A program made the position numbers and the translations under genes. From the NCBI GenBank assembly GCA_028288675.1, contig JAQBNG010000146.1, positions 1 through 64,000 on the forward strand: a stretch of DNA of 64,000 nucleotides, read 5' to 3'. The notes under the pieces were generated by a model. That model did not search any database. It was not told the DNA's origin and was given only the letters and a program-made list of their open reading frames with translations. This DNA is from Flavisolibacter sp. (GTDB lineage Bacteria > Bacteroidota > Bacteroidia > Chitinophagales > Chitinophagaceae). Of the stretch, positions 1 through 9,066 are shown one piece after another. Every line of letters begins with the position of its first letter. Within the stretch, counting starts at the first letter, position 1.

Positions 1-2373
1 TACTTACATAAATTAGTAAAAGCCGGTTACCGCGTTGCTATTTGCGACCAGCTGGAAGACCCAAAAACCGCTGTAGGAATTGTAAAGCGTGGTGTAACAG
101 AGATGGTTACTCCCGGTACGGCCACGAATGATAAACTGCTTGATTTTAATGCCAATAATTTTTTAGCTGCCATACATTTTACAGATTCAAAATATGGCCT
201 CGCTTTTTTGGATGTTTCCACCGGGGAATTTTTTATTGCGGAAGGCGACCGCGAATATGCCGACAAATTATTAATGGGTTTTAAGCCTGCCGAAGTTATT
301 TTTCAACGGCAAAACGGACGAAGATTTAAAGAGGAATTTGGCTCGCGGTTTTATACCTACACATTGGATGAATGGATCTTCAATTTTCAATATGCAGAAG
401 AAGGATTGCTCAAACATTTTGACACACATTCTTTAAAAGGATATGGTATCGAAGGTTCAGACTTCGGCATTATTGCAGCAGGTGCGGTGCTGCATTATTT
501 AAAAGAAACAGAGCATCCGAACCTGCAACATATCACTTCCATCCACCGCCTTGAACAAAGCGATTATTTATGGATGGACCGGTTTACCATTCGCAACCTG
601 GAACTGATTCATAAAAGCAATGAAGGAAGTCAAACATTGCTTGATGTAATGGACGCAACGGTAACGCCGATGGGTGCAAGAATGCTGAAGCGATGGATTG
701 TTTTTCCATTAAAAGACATTCAAAAAATAAACGAACGGTTAGGCGTGGTAGAGCATTTCATTCTGCAAACCGATCTAAGAAATAAGTTGTTGCAGGCACT
801 GAAACTTTGTGGTGATATGGAAAGGCTGGTTTCTAAAGTTCCCTTGAAAAAGGTTAATCCAAGGGAGCTGTTGCAATTAGGCAGGGCGCTAAAGCAGGTT
901 GAAATTATTAAGAAGGCCTGTACAGAATCGAGCAATGAATACCTGCAACGCTTGGCTGATGGACTAAACCCCTGTCACTATATTTCTGAAAAAATAGCTT
1001 CGGTTATTATTGAAAATCCACCGGCTCTGGCAAGTAAGGGAAGTTTCATCAACAAAGGTGTTCATAGAGAGTTGGATGAGTTGCGAAGCATCGCTCATCA
1101 TGGAAAAGAATACCTTCTGCAACTGCAACAAAAGGAAAGTGAAACCACAGGAATTTCATCATTAAAAATTGGCTACAACAATGTTTTTGGTTATTATTTA
1201 GAAGTAACCAATTCGCATAAAAGCAAAGTACCACCGCAGTGGATGCGCAAGCAAACTTTGGCGAATGCGGAGCGCTATATCACACCTGAATTAAAAGAAT
1301 ACGAAGAAAAAATAACCGGCGCCGAAGAAAAAATATTGGCCATTGAACTGCAATTGTTTGATTCTTTATTAAATGAACTGCATGATTTTATTGCGCCGAT
1401 CCAGGCTGATGCGCACAATGCAGCCATTATAGATTGTCTTTGTTGTTTTTCCAATAATGCACTTCAGTACAATTACAAGAAGCCTGTGCTGCACGAAGGT
1501 GACGAACTAGAAATTAAAGGAGGCCGCCACCCGGTGATTGAGCGTTCGTTGCCTCCTTCGGAACAATACATCAGCAATGATTTATTGCTGAATAAAGAAG
1601 AGCAGCAGATCATTATTTTAACGGGGCCGAATATGAGTGGTAAGTCGGCACTGCTACGGCAAACGGCCCTTATTACCTTGATGGCCCACACCGGAAGTTT
1701 TGTCCCTGCAACGGAAGCCAATATTTCACTTACCGATAAAATATTTACCCGTGTCGGCGCCTCTGATAATTTAAGCGCCGGCGAAAGCACCTTTATGGTG
1801 GAGATGAATGAAACAGCTTCCATCATCAACAATGTTTCATCACGCTGCCTTATTATACTGGATGAAATCGGGCGGGGCACTTCTACCTACGATGGTATTT
1901 CTATTGCGTGGAGCATTGCAGAACATCTGCATAATATTCCGCAACAACCCAAAACTTTTTTTGCTACGCACTACCATGAACTGAATGAATTAGAGAACAA
2001 ATTGCCGAGGGTAAAAAACTTTCATGTCACCAATAAAGAAGTGGGCAACAAGATTATCTTCCTGCGTAAACTCGCACCCGGCGGCAGCACACATAGCTTC
2101 GGTATTCATGTAGCAAAAATGGCTGGCATGCCGGCAAGCCTTGTTCAACGGGCCAACGAAGTTTTAAAAACCCTTGAAGCCAAGCATGTGGATAGTAAAC
2201 TTGGAGAAAATATAAAGAGTCTTTCTGCTCCTAAAATTCAGTTGAGCATTTTTGATGCGCACAGCCAAACCTTTAACGACATCCGTAAAATGCTGGAAGA
2301 TTTTGACATTAACCGGCTTACTCCGGTGGAAGCTTTGCTGAAGCTGAATGAGATAAAGAACCTTTTAAAATAG
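1..2373 (+). CDS. mutS: DNA mismatch repair protein MutS (5'-truncated by window edge)
   Basis: Frame 1 is open from base 1 (YLHKLVKAGYRVAICDQLEDPKTAVGIVKRGVTEMVTPGT...), upstream of the ORF-track Met at 103. Walker A GPNMSGKS and DEIGRGTSTYDG; stop at 2371-2373. Confidence 0.96.
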   Translation, partial: YLHKLVKAGYRVAICDQLEDPKTAVGIVKRGVTEMVTPGTATNDKLLDFNANNFLAAIHFTDSKYGLAFLDVSTGEFFIAEGDREYADKLLMGFKPAEVIFQRQNGRRFKEEFGSRFYTYTLDEWIFNFQYAEEGLLKHFDTHSLKGYGIEGSDFGIIAAGAVLHYLKETEHPNLQHITSIHRLEQSDYLWMDRFTIRNLELIHKSNEGSQTLLDVMDATVTPMGARMLKRWIVFPLKDIQKINERLGVVEHFILQTDLRNKLLQALKLCGDMERLVSKVPLKKVNPRELLQLGRALKQVEIIKKACTESSNEYLQRLADGLNPCHYISEKIASVIIENPPALASKGSFINKGVHRELDELRSIAHHGKEYLLQLQQKESETTGISSLKIGYNNVFGYYLEVTNSHKSKVPPQWMRKQTLANAERYITPELKEYEEKITGAEEKILAIELQLFDSLLNELHDFIAPIQADAHNAAIIDCLCCFSNNALQYNYKKPVLHEGDELEIKGGRHPVIERSLPPSEQYISNDLLLNKEEQQIIILTGPNMSGKSALLRQTALITLMAHTGSFVPATEANISLTDKIFTRVGASDNLSAGESTFMVEMNETASIINNVSSRCLIILDEIGRGTSTYDGISIAWSIAEHLHNIPQQPKTFFATHYHELNELENKLPRVKNFHVTNKEVGNKIIFLRKLAPGGSTHSFGIHVAKMAGMPASLVQRANEVLKTLEAKHVDSKLGENIKSLSAPKIQLSIFDAHSQTFNDIRKMLEDFDINRLTPVEALLKLNEIKNLLK

Positions 2374-2570
2374 CAGACAAATAACCCACACTTCACAATT
2401 GACAGACATCATATAGATTAAGACGAAGTGAAGCTATTTTCTAATGCATTTTGTTGACCAGCTTTGTTACTACTATGAAGCGACATTGGCGACGCTCCAT
2501 TCATGGTTCCGTTCCTCATTCGACAAGCACTCTTCCAATATTTAGCTGAATTGTAATAACTCGGTTTTTG

Positions 2571-2686
2571 CCTTGTCATCCCGACGCAGGAGGGATCTCC
2601 AGGTTGTATTTTGATGAATGCTCCTATCGGTTTTACCCTTTGCAAGGGTCGCTTCAAAGATCCCTCCTGCGTCGGGGATGACAAGG
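2571..2686. repeat. Intergenic inverted repeat (REP/BIME-like palindromic unit)
   Basis: Left arm CCTTGTCATCCCGACGCAGGAGGGATCT (2571-2598) and right arm AGATCCCTCCTGCGTCGGGGATGACAAGG (2658-2686) are reverse complements apart from one extra G. Confidence 0.9.
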
Positions 2687-2728
2687 CGACAGTGTTTATG
2701 ATTACGGATAGATTAAATATTTAAAAAA

Positions 2729-2801
2729 TGGTTGTTATAATGCTGAATAGAATTACAAAGCGTACAAGAGTGCGACGCAACAAAAGCTACATAGATATTC
2801 T
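2729..2801 (+). repeat. Dispersed intergenic repeat copy A (core CGTACAAGAGTGCGACGCAA)
   Basis: 2761-2801 matches the reverse complement of 48424-48464 at 37 of 41 positions; weaker similarity extends upstream to TGGTTG. Confidence 0.75.
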
Positions 2802-2873
2802 GACCGCCGAGTACAAAAAATCATATTACATACCAGGTCTTAACTATTATTTCGGAAGGAGCCTGTGCAACTG

Positions 2874-3299
2874 CTACTTCCCATCAGGGGCTGAGATGTG
2901 CGCCTCAAACCAAACTTTCTCTTTGTTATCCCAGTCGCCATTATAATTCACAAATAACTGCTCCCCTGCTTCAATATCTCTCATTGCTTTTACAGCAATC
3001 ACTTCTTTGCCAAAATGCATTTCATATTCGCAATTTGCTTCGTAAGAATGATTATACATTGGCACCAGGCCTAAAGCCATGCAACAGCGGTCTGCCTTTT
3101 CGCCCCATTCAAAAATGTAATCGTGCAATAAGGTTTTATCAAGCAGGATCCTTTCTTCCGCATTCATTACAATAACCGGGGCGGTCTCTATTAAAGTACC
3201 CGCCTCTATTGCTTGCTGCGTATAAACGCCACGGCCCATTTTCTTTGTGCCCTTAACCGAGACACCTTCCAGCAAAAAGCTCAACTGCGTTACCGCCAT
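2874..3299 (-). CDS. SET domain-containing protein
   Basis: 141 aa; GRGVYTQQAIEAGTLIETAPV, NHSYEANCEYE and AGEQLFVNYNGDW fit SET-domain motifs. Confidence 0.85.
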   Translation of the reverse strand: MAVTQLSFLLEGVSVKGTKKMGRGVYTQQAIEAGTLIETAPVIVMNAEERILLDKTLLHDYIFEWGEKADRCCMALGLVPMYNHSYEANCEYEMHFGKEVIAVKAMRDIEAGEQLFVNYNGDWDNKEKVWFEAHISAPDGK

Positions 3300-3355
3300 A
3301 CTACAAATTGTTTTGCAATATAGGCAGCGTTAAAATACTGCACTAAATTTGGCGC

Positions 3356-4732
3356 ATGACGTTGGAAACTTTGCAAGCGGAATTAGAGCATGTGCTGGAG
3401 AAGGGCGAACCCGAAGAGATTGGACATTTTCTTGACCAGCAAAACATCAGCGATGTAGCAGAGTTGATATACACGGTACCTGAACATGATGCTTCAATTA
3501 TCATGTACATGTCTATCCATCGTGCCTCTGGTGTATTTAAAATTTTAGAAACGCTAACGCAGCAGGATATTATTCAAAAACTGCCACCGGAAAAAACAGC
3601 AGAACTCCTGAATGAACTCCCTCCTGATGACCGAACCTCGCTTTTAGAAGATTTGCCTGGTAGTGTTGTTAGAGAGCTTATCAAATTATTAAATCCTGAA
3701 GAACGTAAAATCACCCTATCGCTTTTAGGCTATCCCGAGAATAGTGTTGGCCGGTTGATGACGCCTGATTATGTATATGTGTATGAAAATAACACGGTGC
3801 AGCAGGTACTCGACGTCATTCGCCGTGTGGGGAAAAACAGCGAAACGATAGATGTGATTTATGTGATCAATGAAAAAGGCGAACTCCTCGATGACATTCG
3901 CATACGGGAGTTTATCCTGGCCTCTCCCAACCAAAAAGTGCTTGAGTTAATGGACGACAGGGTAATTGCTTTAAACGCTTACGCCGACCAGGAAGAAGCT
4001 AATGAAGCTTTTAAAATGAACAACCGCGTAGCCTTGCCTGTGGTAAGCAACAGCAATAAACTGCTGGGCATAGTTACCATAGATGATATTTTGTGGGTGG
4101 CCACAGAGGAGTTTAGCGAGGATATTCAAAAGATTGGTGGTACAGAGGCTTTGGACCAACCCTACCTGGAAATTTCATTGCTTCAGTTATTTAAAAAAAG
4201 AGTTGTCTGGATCATTGTCTTATTCATTGGCGAATTGATAACCATTAGCGCCATGCACCAGTTTGAAGATGAAATAGCAAAAGTGGTATTGCTGGCCACT
4301 TTTATTCCATTGATCATATCAAGCGGTGGAAACAGCGGTTCGCAGGCAGCTACCTTGGTTATACAGGCGATGGCGCTGCGTGAAGTAAGCATTGCCGATT
4401 GGTGGACGATCATGCGAAGGGAAATTATATCGGGTTTACTTTTAGGATTAACGCTTTGCATTCTTGGTATTGCCGTTATTTCTATCTGGCACTCTCTCTC
4501 CCATACATTTGGCGAGTATTATTTAAGCGTCGCTTTTACTATAGGTATTTCTTTAATGGGCGTAGTGCTTTGGGGAACACTGGTTGGCTCTATGCTACCG
4601 CTTATTTTAAAACGTTTGGGGGCAGACCCTGCCGCTTCTTCCACACCTTTTGTGGCTACGCTTGTTGATGTAACCGGGTTGATTATTTATTTTTCTGTAG
4701 CCTTACTGATACTGAAAGGAAAGTTGTTGTAG
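3356..4732 (+). CDS. mgtE: Magnesium transporter MgtE
   Basis: 458 aa; MgtE N-domain, CBS pair (GRLMTPDYVYV...), C-terminal TM region with SGGNSGSQAATLVIQAMALRE. Confidence 0.95.
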   Translation: MTLETLQAELEHVLEKGEPEEIGHFLDQQNISDVAELIYTVPEHDASIIMYMSIHRASGVFKILETLTQQDIIQKLPPEKTAELLNELPPDDRTSLLEDLPGSVVRELIKLLNPEERKITLSLLGYPENSVGRLMTPDYVYVYENNTVQQVLDVIRRVGKNSETIDVIYVINEKGELLDDIRIREFILASPNQKVLELMDDRVIALNAYADQEEANEAFKMNNRVALPVVSNSNKLLGIVTIDDILWVATEEFSEDIQKIGGTEALDQPYLEISLLQLFKKRVVWIIVLFIGELITISAMHQFEDEIAKVVLLATFIPLIISSGGNSGSQAATLVIQAMALREVSIADWWTIMRREIISGLLLGLTLCILGIAVISIWHSLSHTFGEYYLSVAFTIGISLMGVVLWGTLVGSMLPLILKRLGADPAASSTPFVATLVDVTGLIIYFSVALLILKGKLL

Positions 4733-4848
4733 TTGACTTATTGTTACCTGCACCTGGTATAGGAAAGGGAAAACATAAACTAGGTTATGCAAAGGGCGTT
4801 CTCCCTTTAAGCAGCATTGAAATACATCAATTGTATCTAAAGGATGTT

Positions 4849-5328
4849 TTATTTATTCAACCAGAATTCCTGCTCCCAATCCTTATGCTGTTCTGTTTTT
4901 ATCAGTTCGTCATAAATAGTTTCTTTGTCTTTTTGAGGTATCAATGTTTCTGCGTATGGGAAAAGAATTCTTTCTTCAAAACGAATATGCTCATTTAGCG
5001 CATCCGCTATCTGAAGAAAAATATCTTCATCAGGTATCATTCTATTTACATGAATTAGGGCTTCTATATCCTCATGGTCTGCAAACATTTTCATTACCCA
5101 TTCATTTTCATCCGGTAAATGAACAGCAAGCACTTGTTCTTCTTTTTTAAAATGAGCACTTAATTCAGCGTCCCAAAACCATTGAATGTATTGTGAGATC
5201 AATTTATGATCTGTACCATTCTTCAACCCCTGCTTTATTTTCCACCCTAACAATAAACCTTCGTGGTGTTCTCTTGAAAGGGGCGCTAACTCTTTACTTC
5301 GTTTAATGGGCTTTATTTCGTCTGCCAT
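4849..5328 (-). CDS. Hemerythrin HHE domain-containing protein
   Basis: 159 aa; LSREHHEGL, HFKKEEQVL, DHEDIEAL, HIRFEERILFPYAE pattern. Confidence 0.85.
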   Translation of the reverse strand: MADEIKPIKRSKELAPLSREHHEGLLLGWKIKQGLKNGTDHKLISQYIQWFWDAELSAHFKKEEQVLAVHLPDENEWVMKMFADHEDIEALIHVNRMIPDEDIFLQIADALNEHIRFEERILFPYAETLIPQKDKETIYDELIKTEQHKDWEQEFWLNK

Positions 5329-5389
5329 AAAGCAAATCTACAGTGGCCAGGCAAACAAAACCGGTGACAGAGATTAAAAACAGGCAATG

Positions 5390-5416
5390 AAAAAGCCCCC
5401 GGTTGGCGAGGGCTTT
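5390..5416 (-). terminator. Rho-independent terminator for the 5437-6696 gene
   Basis: AAAGCCC...GGGCTTT stem; T tract on the minus strand just downstream of the stop. Confidence 0.7.
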
Positions 5417-5436
5417 CAGTTATTAACTGCTTACTC

Positions 5437-6696
5437 TTATTGAATAATGATCTTGCTAACGTTAGTGTAGGTTCCTGTTTCGTTCATCACTTTCACTAAA
5501 TAATTTCCTGAAGCTATTTTTTGCGGAACTCTGAATTCTTCTACCTGCACTTTATTATTTACGTTCACAAATTGTGTACTGAATATTTTACCCCCAATAT
5601 CCATTAATTGAACCTGGTAACGTCCCGGAGTTTGGTCGGCAAATGATAATTTAAAATAACCATCTGTAACCGGGTTTGGATAAACAGATACAGCATTCCT
5701 TCCAATGACTTCTTCTGTTGGCAGTTTTTTTATAAGAGGAGTTTCGGTTGCAACAACATCCGGCTGTGTTTCCTTTTTCTCTTTCTTTTCAAACGCTAAA
5801 GCCCCATTGGCCAAATCAGAAGCATTAAAGACAGAGCCGCCGCCGGAAACCTTTTCTGCTTCCAATGTATTCAAATCAAAACGGTAATAACCTGCTGTTG
5901 AATTTGAACTGCTCACAATTACTTTGCTGTCACCTTCGGCGATGGCGCCATTGGTACTATAGCCCTTTGGCAAATTCTTGATAGCGCCTAAATAAGTTGC
6001 CACCTTAGTATCAAGACTTATTTTAAATACAACACGGTTAGCTCCAATCAGGTAAATGTTTTTATTTTTATCCGCGATAACATCGCCACCATAAAACCTG
6101 CTGTTGTGTACAGAATTAGATCCATTTGCCCCATCATCAGTTAGTGCACCCAGGTCAATAATTTCTTGTTTTTTCTTTGTCGCAAACTGAATCAAATGAT
6201 TCGCATCATTAGTTAAGGCGTATCCTTTACCATCTGATGCAATTACCATCCGGGTAATTTGAGATCCTGCATCACCCCGGCCTTTTACTACGCCAAAAGC
6301 TTCGTCTTCAAAATAAAAAATCTTTGGCGTTTTGGCTTTCAAATCAATGTACCGGAGTTGCGCAATGCCCATTGGCGTATAGTATAAACGATCGTGTTTT
6401 TTATCGTAAGCGCAAGCGGCGGAATTGGTGGCAAAAGGCTTCTCGATAATCACCTCCAGTTGCAGGTTGGTTCTTTTTTTTACCGGCTTACCAGATCGGG
6501 CATTTAAAATATCTATAGCATCGGCGCTTTTGTAAACAGATTGAACTTCTTCGCCGGTTGAAATATCTATCAAACGCACCTCGGTCCAATTAGAGTTTCC
6601 TTTTTGTACACCGGTGATGGCGTAGGCTGTAGTTTTTTGTGCTTGTGTGAAGGAGATAGCAAGGAGGCTTAATGAGAAGAGTAAAATTCGTTTCAT
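5437..6696 (-). CDS. Secreted protein with T9SS type A sorting domain
   Basis: 419 aa; signal peptide MKRILLFSLSLLAISFTQAQ; C-terminal VYPNPVTDGYFKLSF...SGNYLVKVMNETGTYTNVSKIIIQ. Confidence 0.85.
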   Translation of the reverse strand: MKRILLFSLSLLAISFTQAQKTTAYAITGVQKGNSNWTEVRLIDISTGEEVQSVYKSADAIDILNARSGKPVKKRTNLQLEVIIEKPFATNSAACAYDKKHDRLYYTPMGIAQLRYIDLKAKTPKIFYFEDEAFGVVKGRGDAGSQITRMVIASDGKGYALTNDANHLIQFATKKKQEIIDLGALTDDGANGSNSVHNSRFYGGDVIADKNKNIYLIGANRVVFKISLDTKVATYLGAIKNLPKGYSTNGAIAEGDSKVIVSSSNSTAGYYRFDLNTLEAEKVSGGGSVFNASDLANGALAFEKKEKKETQPDVVATETPLIKKLPTEEVIGRNAVSVYPNPVTDGYFKLSFADQTPGRYQVQLMDIGGKIFSTQFVNVNNKVQVEEFRVPQKIASGNYLVKVMNETGTYTNVSKIIIQ

Positions 6697-7068
6697 GGTA
6701 AATGGTTTTGTACATTTAAATTACGATAAACTTCGTCGTTCTCTCGGTTTTATAGATGAAATAACTAAAAAAAATTATAAGTGGCAATGCTTCGGTTAAG
6801 CAGTTGTTTGGCGAAACCGGCACTTGCCAGGAGTGTATTCTGACTTTTGTTGAGTTCGCTAACGATAGAAGGCTGTAGGACCTTTACCAACCAGCAAAAC
6901 ATCAGTTATTGTTTTAGCTAATGGCAATACTTTGCTGAGTGGTATTACCATGTACGTATAACAAAACAGTAGTTTTTTTGTTAACACCTGCCATTCATCC
7001 GGCACTTTATCTTTGCAGCCTCTTATTTTTTAATATCAATTATTATCTGCCAGAGACAGACTTATTAT

Positions 7069-8166
7069 ATGAGTAGTAAAGGAAAAGTTTTAGTTGCCAT
7101 GAGCGGCGGTATTGACAGCACTGTTACTGCTTTAATGCTTCATCATCAAGGATATGAAGTAGTAGGCATCACCATGAAGACCTGGGATTATGCGGCCAGC
7201 GGCGGATCGAAAAAGGAAACCGGCTGCTGCAACCTTGATTCATTTAACGATGCCCGCATGGCGGCTGTTCAGCATGGGTTCCCGCATTATATTTTAGACA
7301 TACGCGATGAATTCGGCTCTTTTGTGGTTGACAATTTTGTAGAAGAATATTTAGCAGGCCGCACACCAAATCCCTGTGTACTCTGCAATACGCATATCAA
7401 GTGGCGTGCCTTATTAAAAAGGGCTGATGCTTTAGGATGCGAGTTTATCGCCACCGGGCACTATGCCAAAGTGCGACAGCATACCAATGGGCGTTACGTA
7501 ATTAGTAAAGCAGTTGATGAAACCAAAGACCAGAGTTATGTACTCTGGGGCTTACAACAGGACCTATTATCACGAACAATATTACCACTGGGCACTTATC
7601 GCAAAACTGAAATCCGCCAAATGGCCCACGACTTTGGCTACCCGGAATTAGCTAAAAAAGCAGAGAGCTACGAGATTTGTTTTGTTCCTGATAACGACTA
7701 CAGGGGGTTTTTAAAACGTAAGGTAGAAGGGCTTGAAGAAAAAGTTGCCGGCGGATCTTTTGTAAATAAAGAAGGAAAAATTTTAGGGCAGCACAAAGGC
7801 TATCCTTTTTATACTATCGGCCAACGTAAAGGACTGGATATTACATTTGGTAAACCAGCTTATGTTACCGCTATTGACCCAGATACAAATACAGTTGTAT
7901 TAGGCGATGAAGAAGACCTGGAAAAGGAAGATATGAAGGTGGCCCGCGTCAACTGGATAAAGTACGATAGCATGACTGAGCAAATGGAGGCTGTTACCAA
8001 AATCCGTTATAAAGATGGAGGCAGCCATTCCATCATCACCCCTTCCGGCACTGATGTTTCGGTACGGTTTTTTGAAAAAGCCAAAGGCATTGCGCCGGGA
8101 CAAAGCGCAGTTTTCTATGAAGGTGATGATGTGTTGGGGGGTGGGATAATTCAACGAGTGGTTTAA
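7069..8166 (+). CDS. mnmA: tRNA-specific 2-thiouridylase MnmA
   Basis: 365 aa; VAMSGGIDSTVTALML, TPNPCVLCNTHIKW, ATGHYAKV, DQSYVLWGL, FYTIGQRKGL. Confidence 0.96.
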   Translation: MSSKGKVLVAMSGGIDSTVTALMLHHQGYEVVGITMKTWDYAASGGSKKETGCCNLDSFNDARMAAVQHGFPHYILDIRDEFGSFVVDNFVEEYLAGRTPNPCVLCNTHIKWRALLKRADALGCEFIATGHYAKVRQHTNGRYVISKAVDETKDQSYVLWGLQQDLLSRTILPLGTYRKTEIRQMAHDFGYPELAKKAESYEICFVPDNDYRGFLKRKVEGLEEKVAGGSFVNKEGKILGQHKGYPFYTIGQRKGLDITFGKPAYVTAIDPDTNTVVLGDEEDLEKEDMKVARVNWIKYDSMTEQMEAVTKIRYKDGGSHSIITPSGTDVSVRFFEKAKGIAPGQSAVFYEGDDVLGGGIIQRVV

Positions 8167-8314
8167 CAGTTGAAAGGTTTAATAGTTGATTCGTCTAAAT
8201 GTCCCACAGATATATGACTCAACCTACCAACTATTAAACTTTTCAACAATTTATATTAGTTTTATTGCGTTTGCCAATAGTGGTGACTTTTATCCAGAAA
8301 TCCTTAATAAACTT

Positions 8315-9058
8315 ATGAGACCAAATCATCTTTTAGCCTTTTTAACCGTCCTTCTTCTTTTTAGTTGTAAAAAAGAAACCGAAGAATTTCAGGCTGAGGC
8401 AGTTTCCGATTATCTTCTAACTAAACCCGGCAAATACATTACCTACCGTATAGATTCTATGGTTACTAGTAGGGGAGCCGCTTTTGTAGTACATTCTTAC
8501 CAGGAAAAACACCAGGTAGATGCCTTAATCACCGATAACCTCGGACGGTCTTCTTACAGGGTTTTTCGTTACCTGCGCGATACATTAGGCATTGACCCCT
8601 GGAAACCTTCTGGTTCTTACTTTATTACTCCATTAAATAATACCGCAGAAGTGATTGAAGACAACCTTCGCTTCTTAAAACTTGCGGGCCCGATAAAAGA
8701 AAATAATTCCTGGAAAGGAAACCGCTTCTTGCCTGCGGATTTATATTCATCATACGATCTGGATGCAAACGGCATAGAAGAATGGGAGTACAATTATACT
8801 AGTGCCGGAGCTGCGGTTATTCTTGGAGGTAAACCTTATGCCAATGTTGTTGCAATAGAACAGGTGAACGAAAGCATAAATGCGCCAGTAACGAATTTTG
8901 GAGATTATGGCTTTAAAAATTATTCGGTAGAGCAATATGCAAAGGGCCTAGGCTTGATTTACCAGGAACTTATTATTTGGCAATATCAGCCAACAACTGT
9001 GAGCCGGCCCGGTTACAGGGGCTTTGGCGTAAAGCGTTCTATCATTGATCATAATTAA
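8315..9058 (+). CDS. Hypothetical lipoprotein
   Basis: In-frame Met at 8315 gives MRPNHLLAFLTVLLLFSCKKE, a better lipobox start than the ORF-track Met at 8186. Lies 8 nt upstream of the subtilase gene. Confidence 0.75.
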   Translation: MRPNHLLAFLTVLLLFSCKKETEEFQAEAVSDYLLTKPGKYITYRIDSMVTSRGAAFVVHSYQEKHQVDALITDNLGRSSYRVFRYLRDTLGIDPWKPSGSYFITPLNNTAEVIEDNLRFLKLAGPIKENNSWKGNRFLPADLYSSYDLDANGIEEWEYNYTSAGAAVILGGKPYANVVAIEQVNESINAPVTNFGDYGFKNYSVEQYAKGLGLIYQELIIWQYQPTTVSRPGYRGFGVKRSIIDHN

Positions 9059-9066
9059 TAACCTGT

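Noticed and set aside
1473-1880. 135-aa minus-strand ORF within mutS
   Set aside because: Antisense shadow of conserved MutS ATPase coding sequence.
2418-2684. 88-aa minus-strand ORF
   Set aside because: Its sequence is created by the 2571-2686 inverted repeat (TQEGSLKRPL... reads through the arm); not a credible gene.
2728-2946. 72-aa plus-strand ORF
   Set aside because: Overlaps the dispersed repeat copy and the antisense SET gene end; no protein-like homology recognised.
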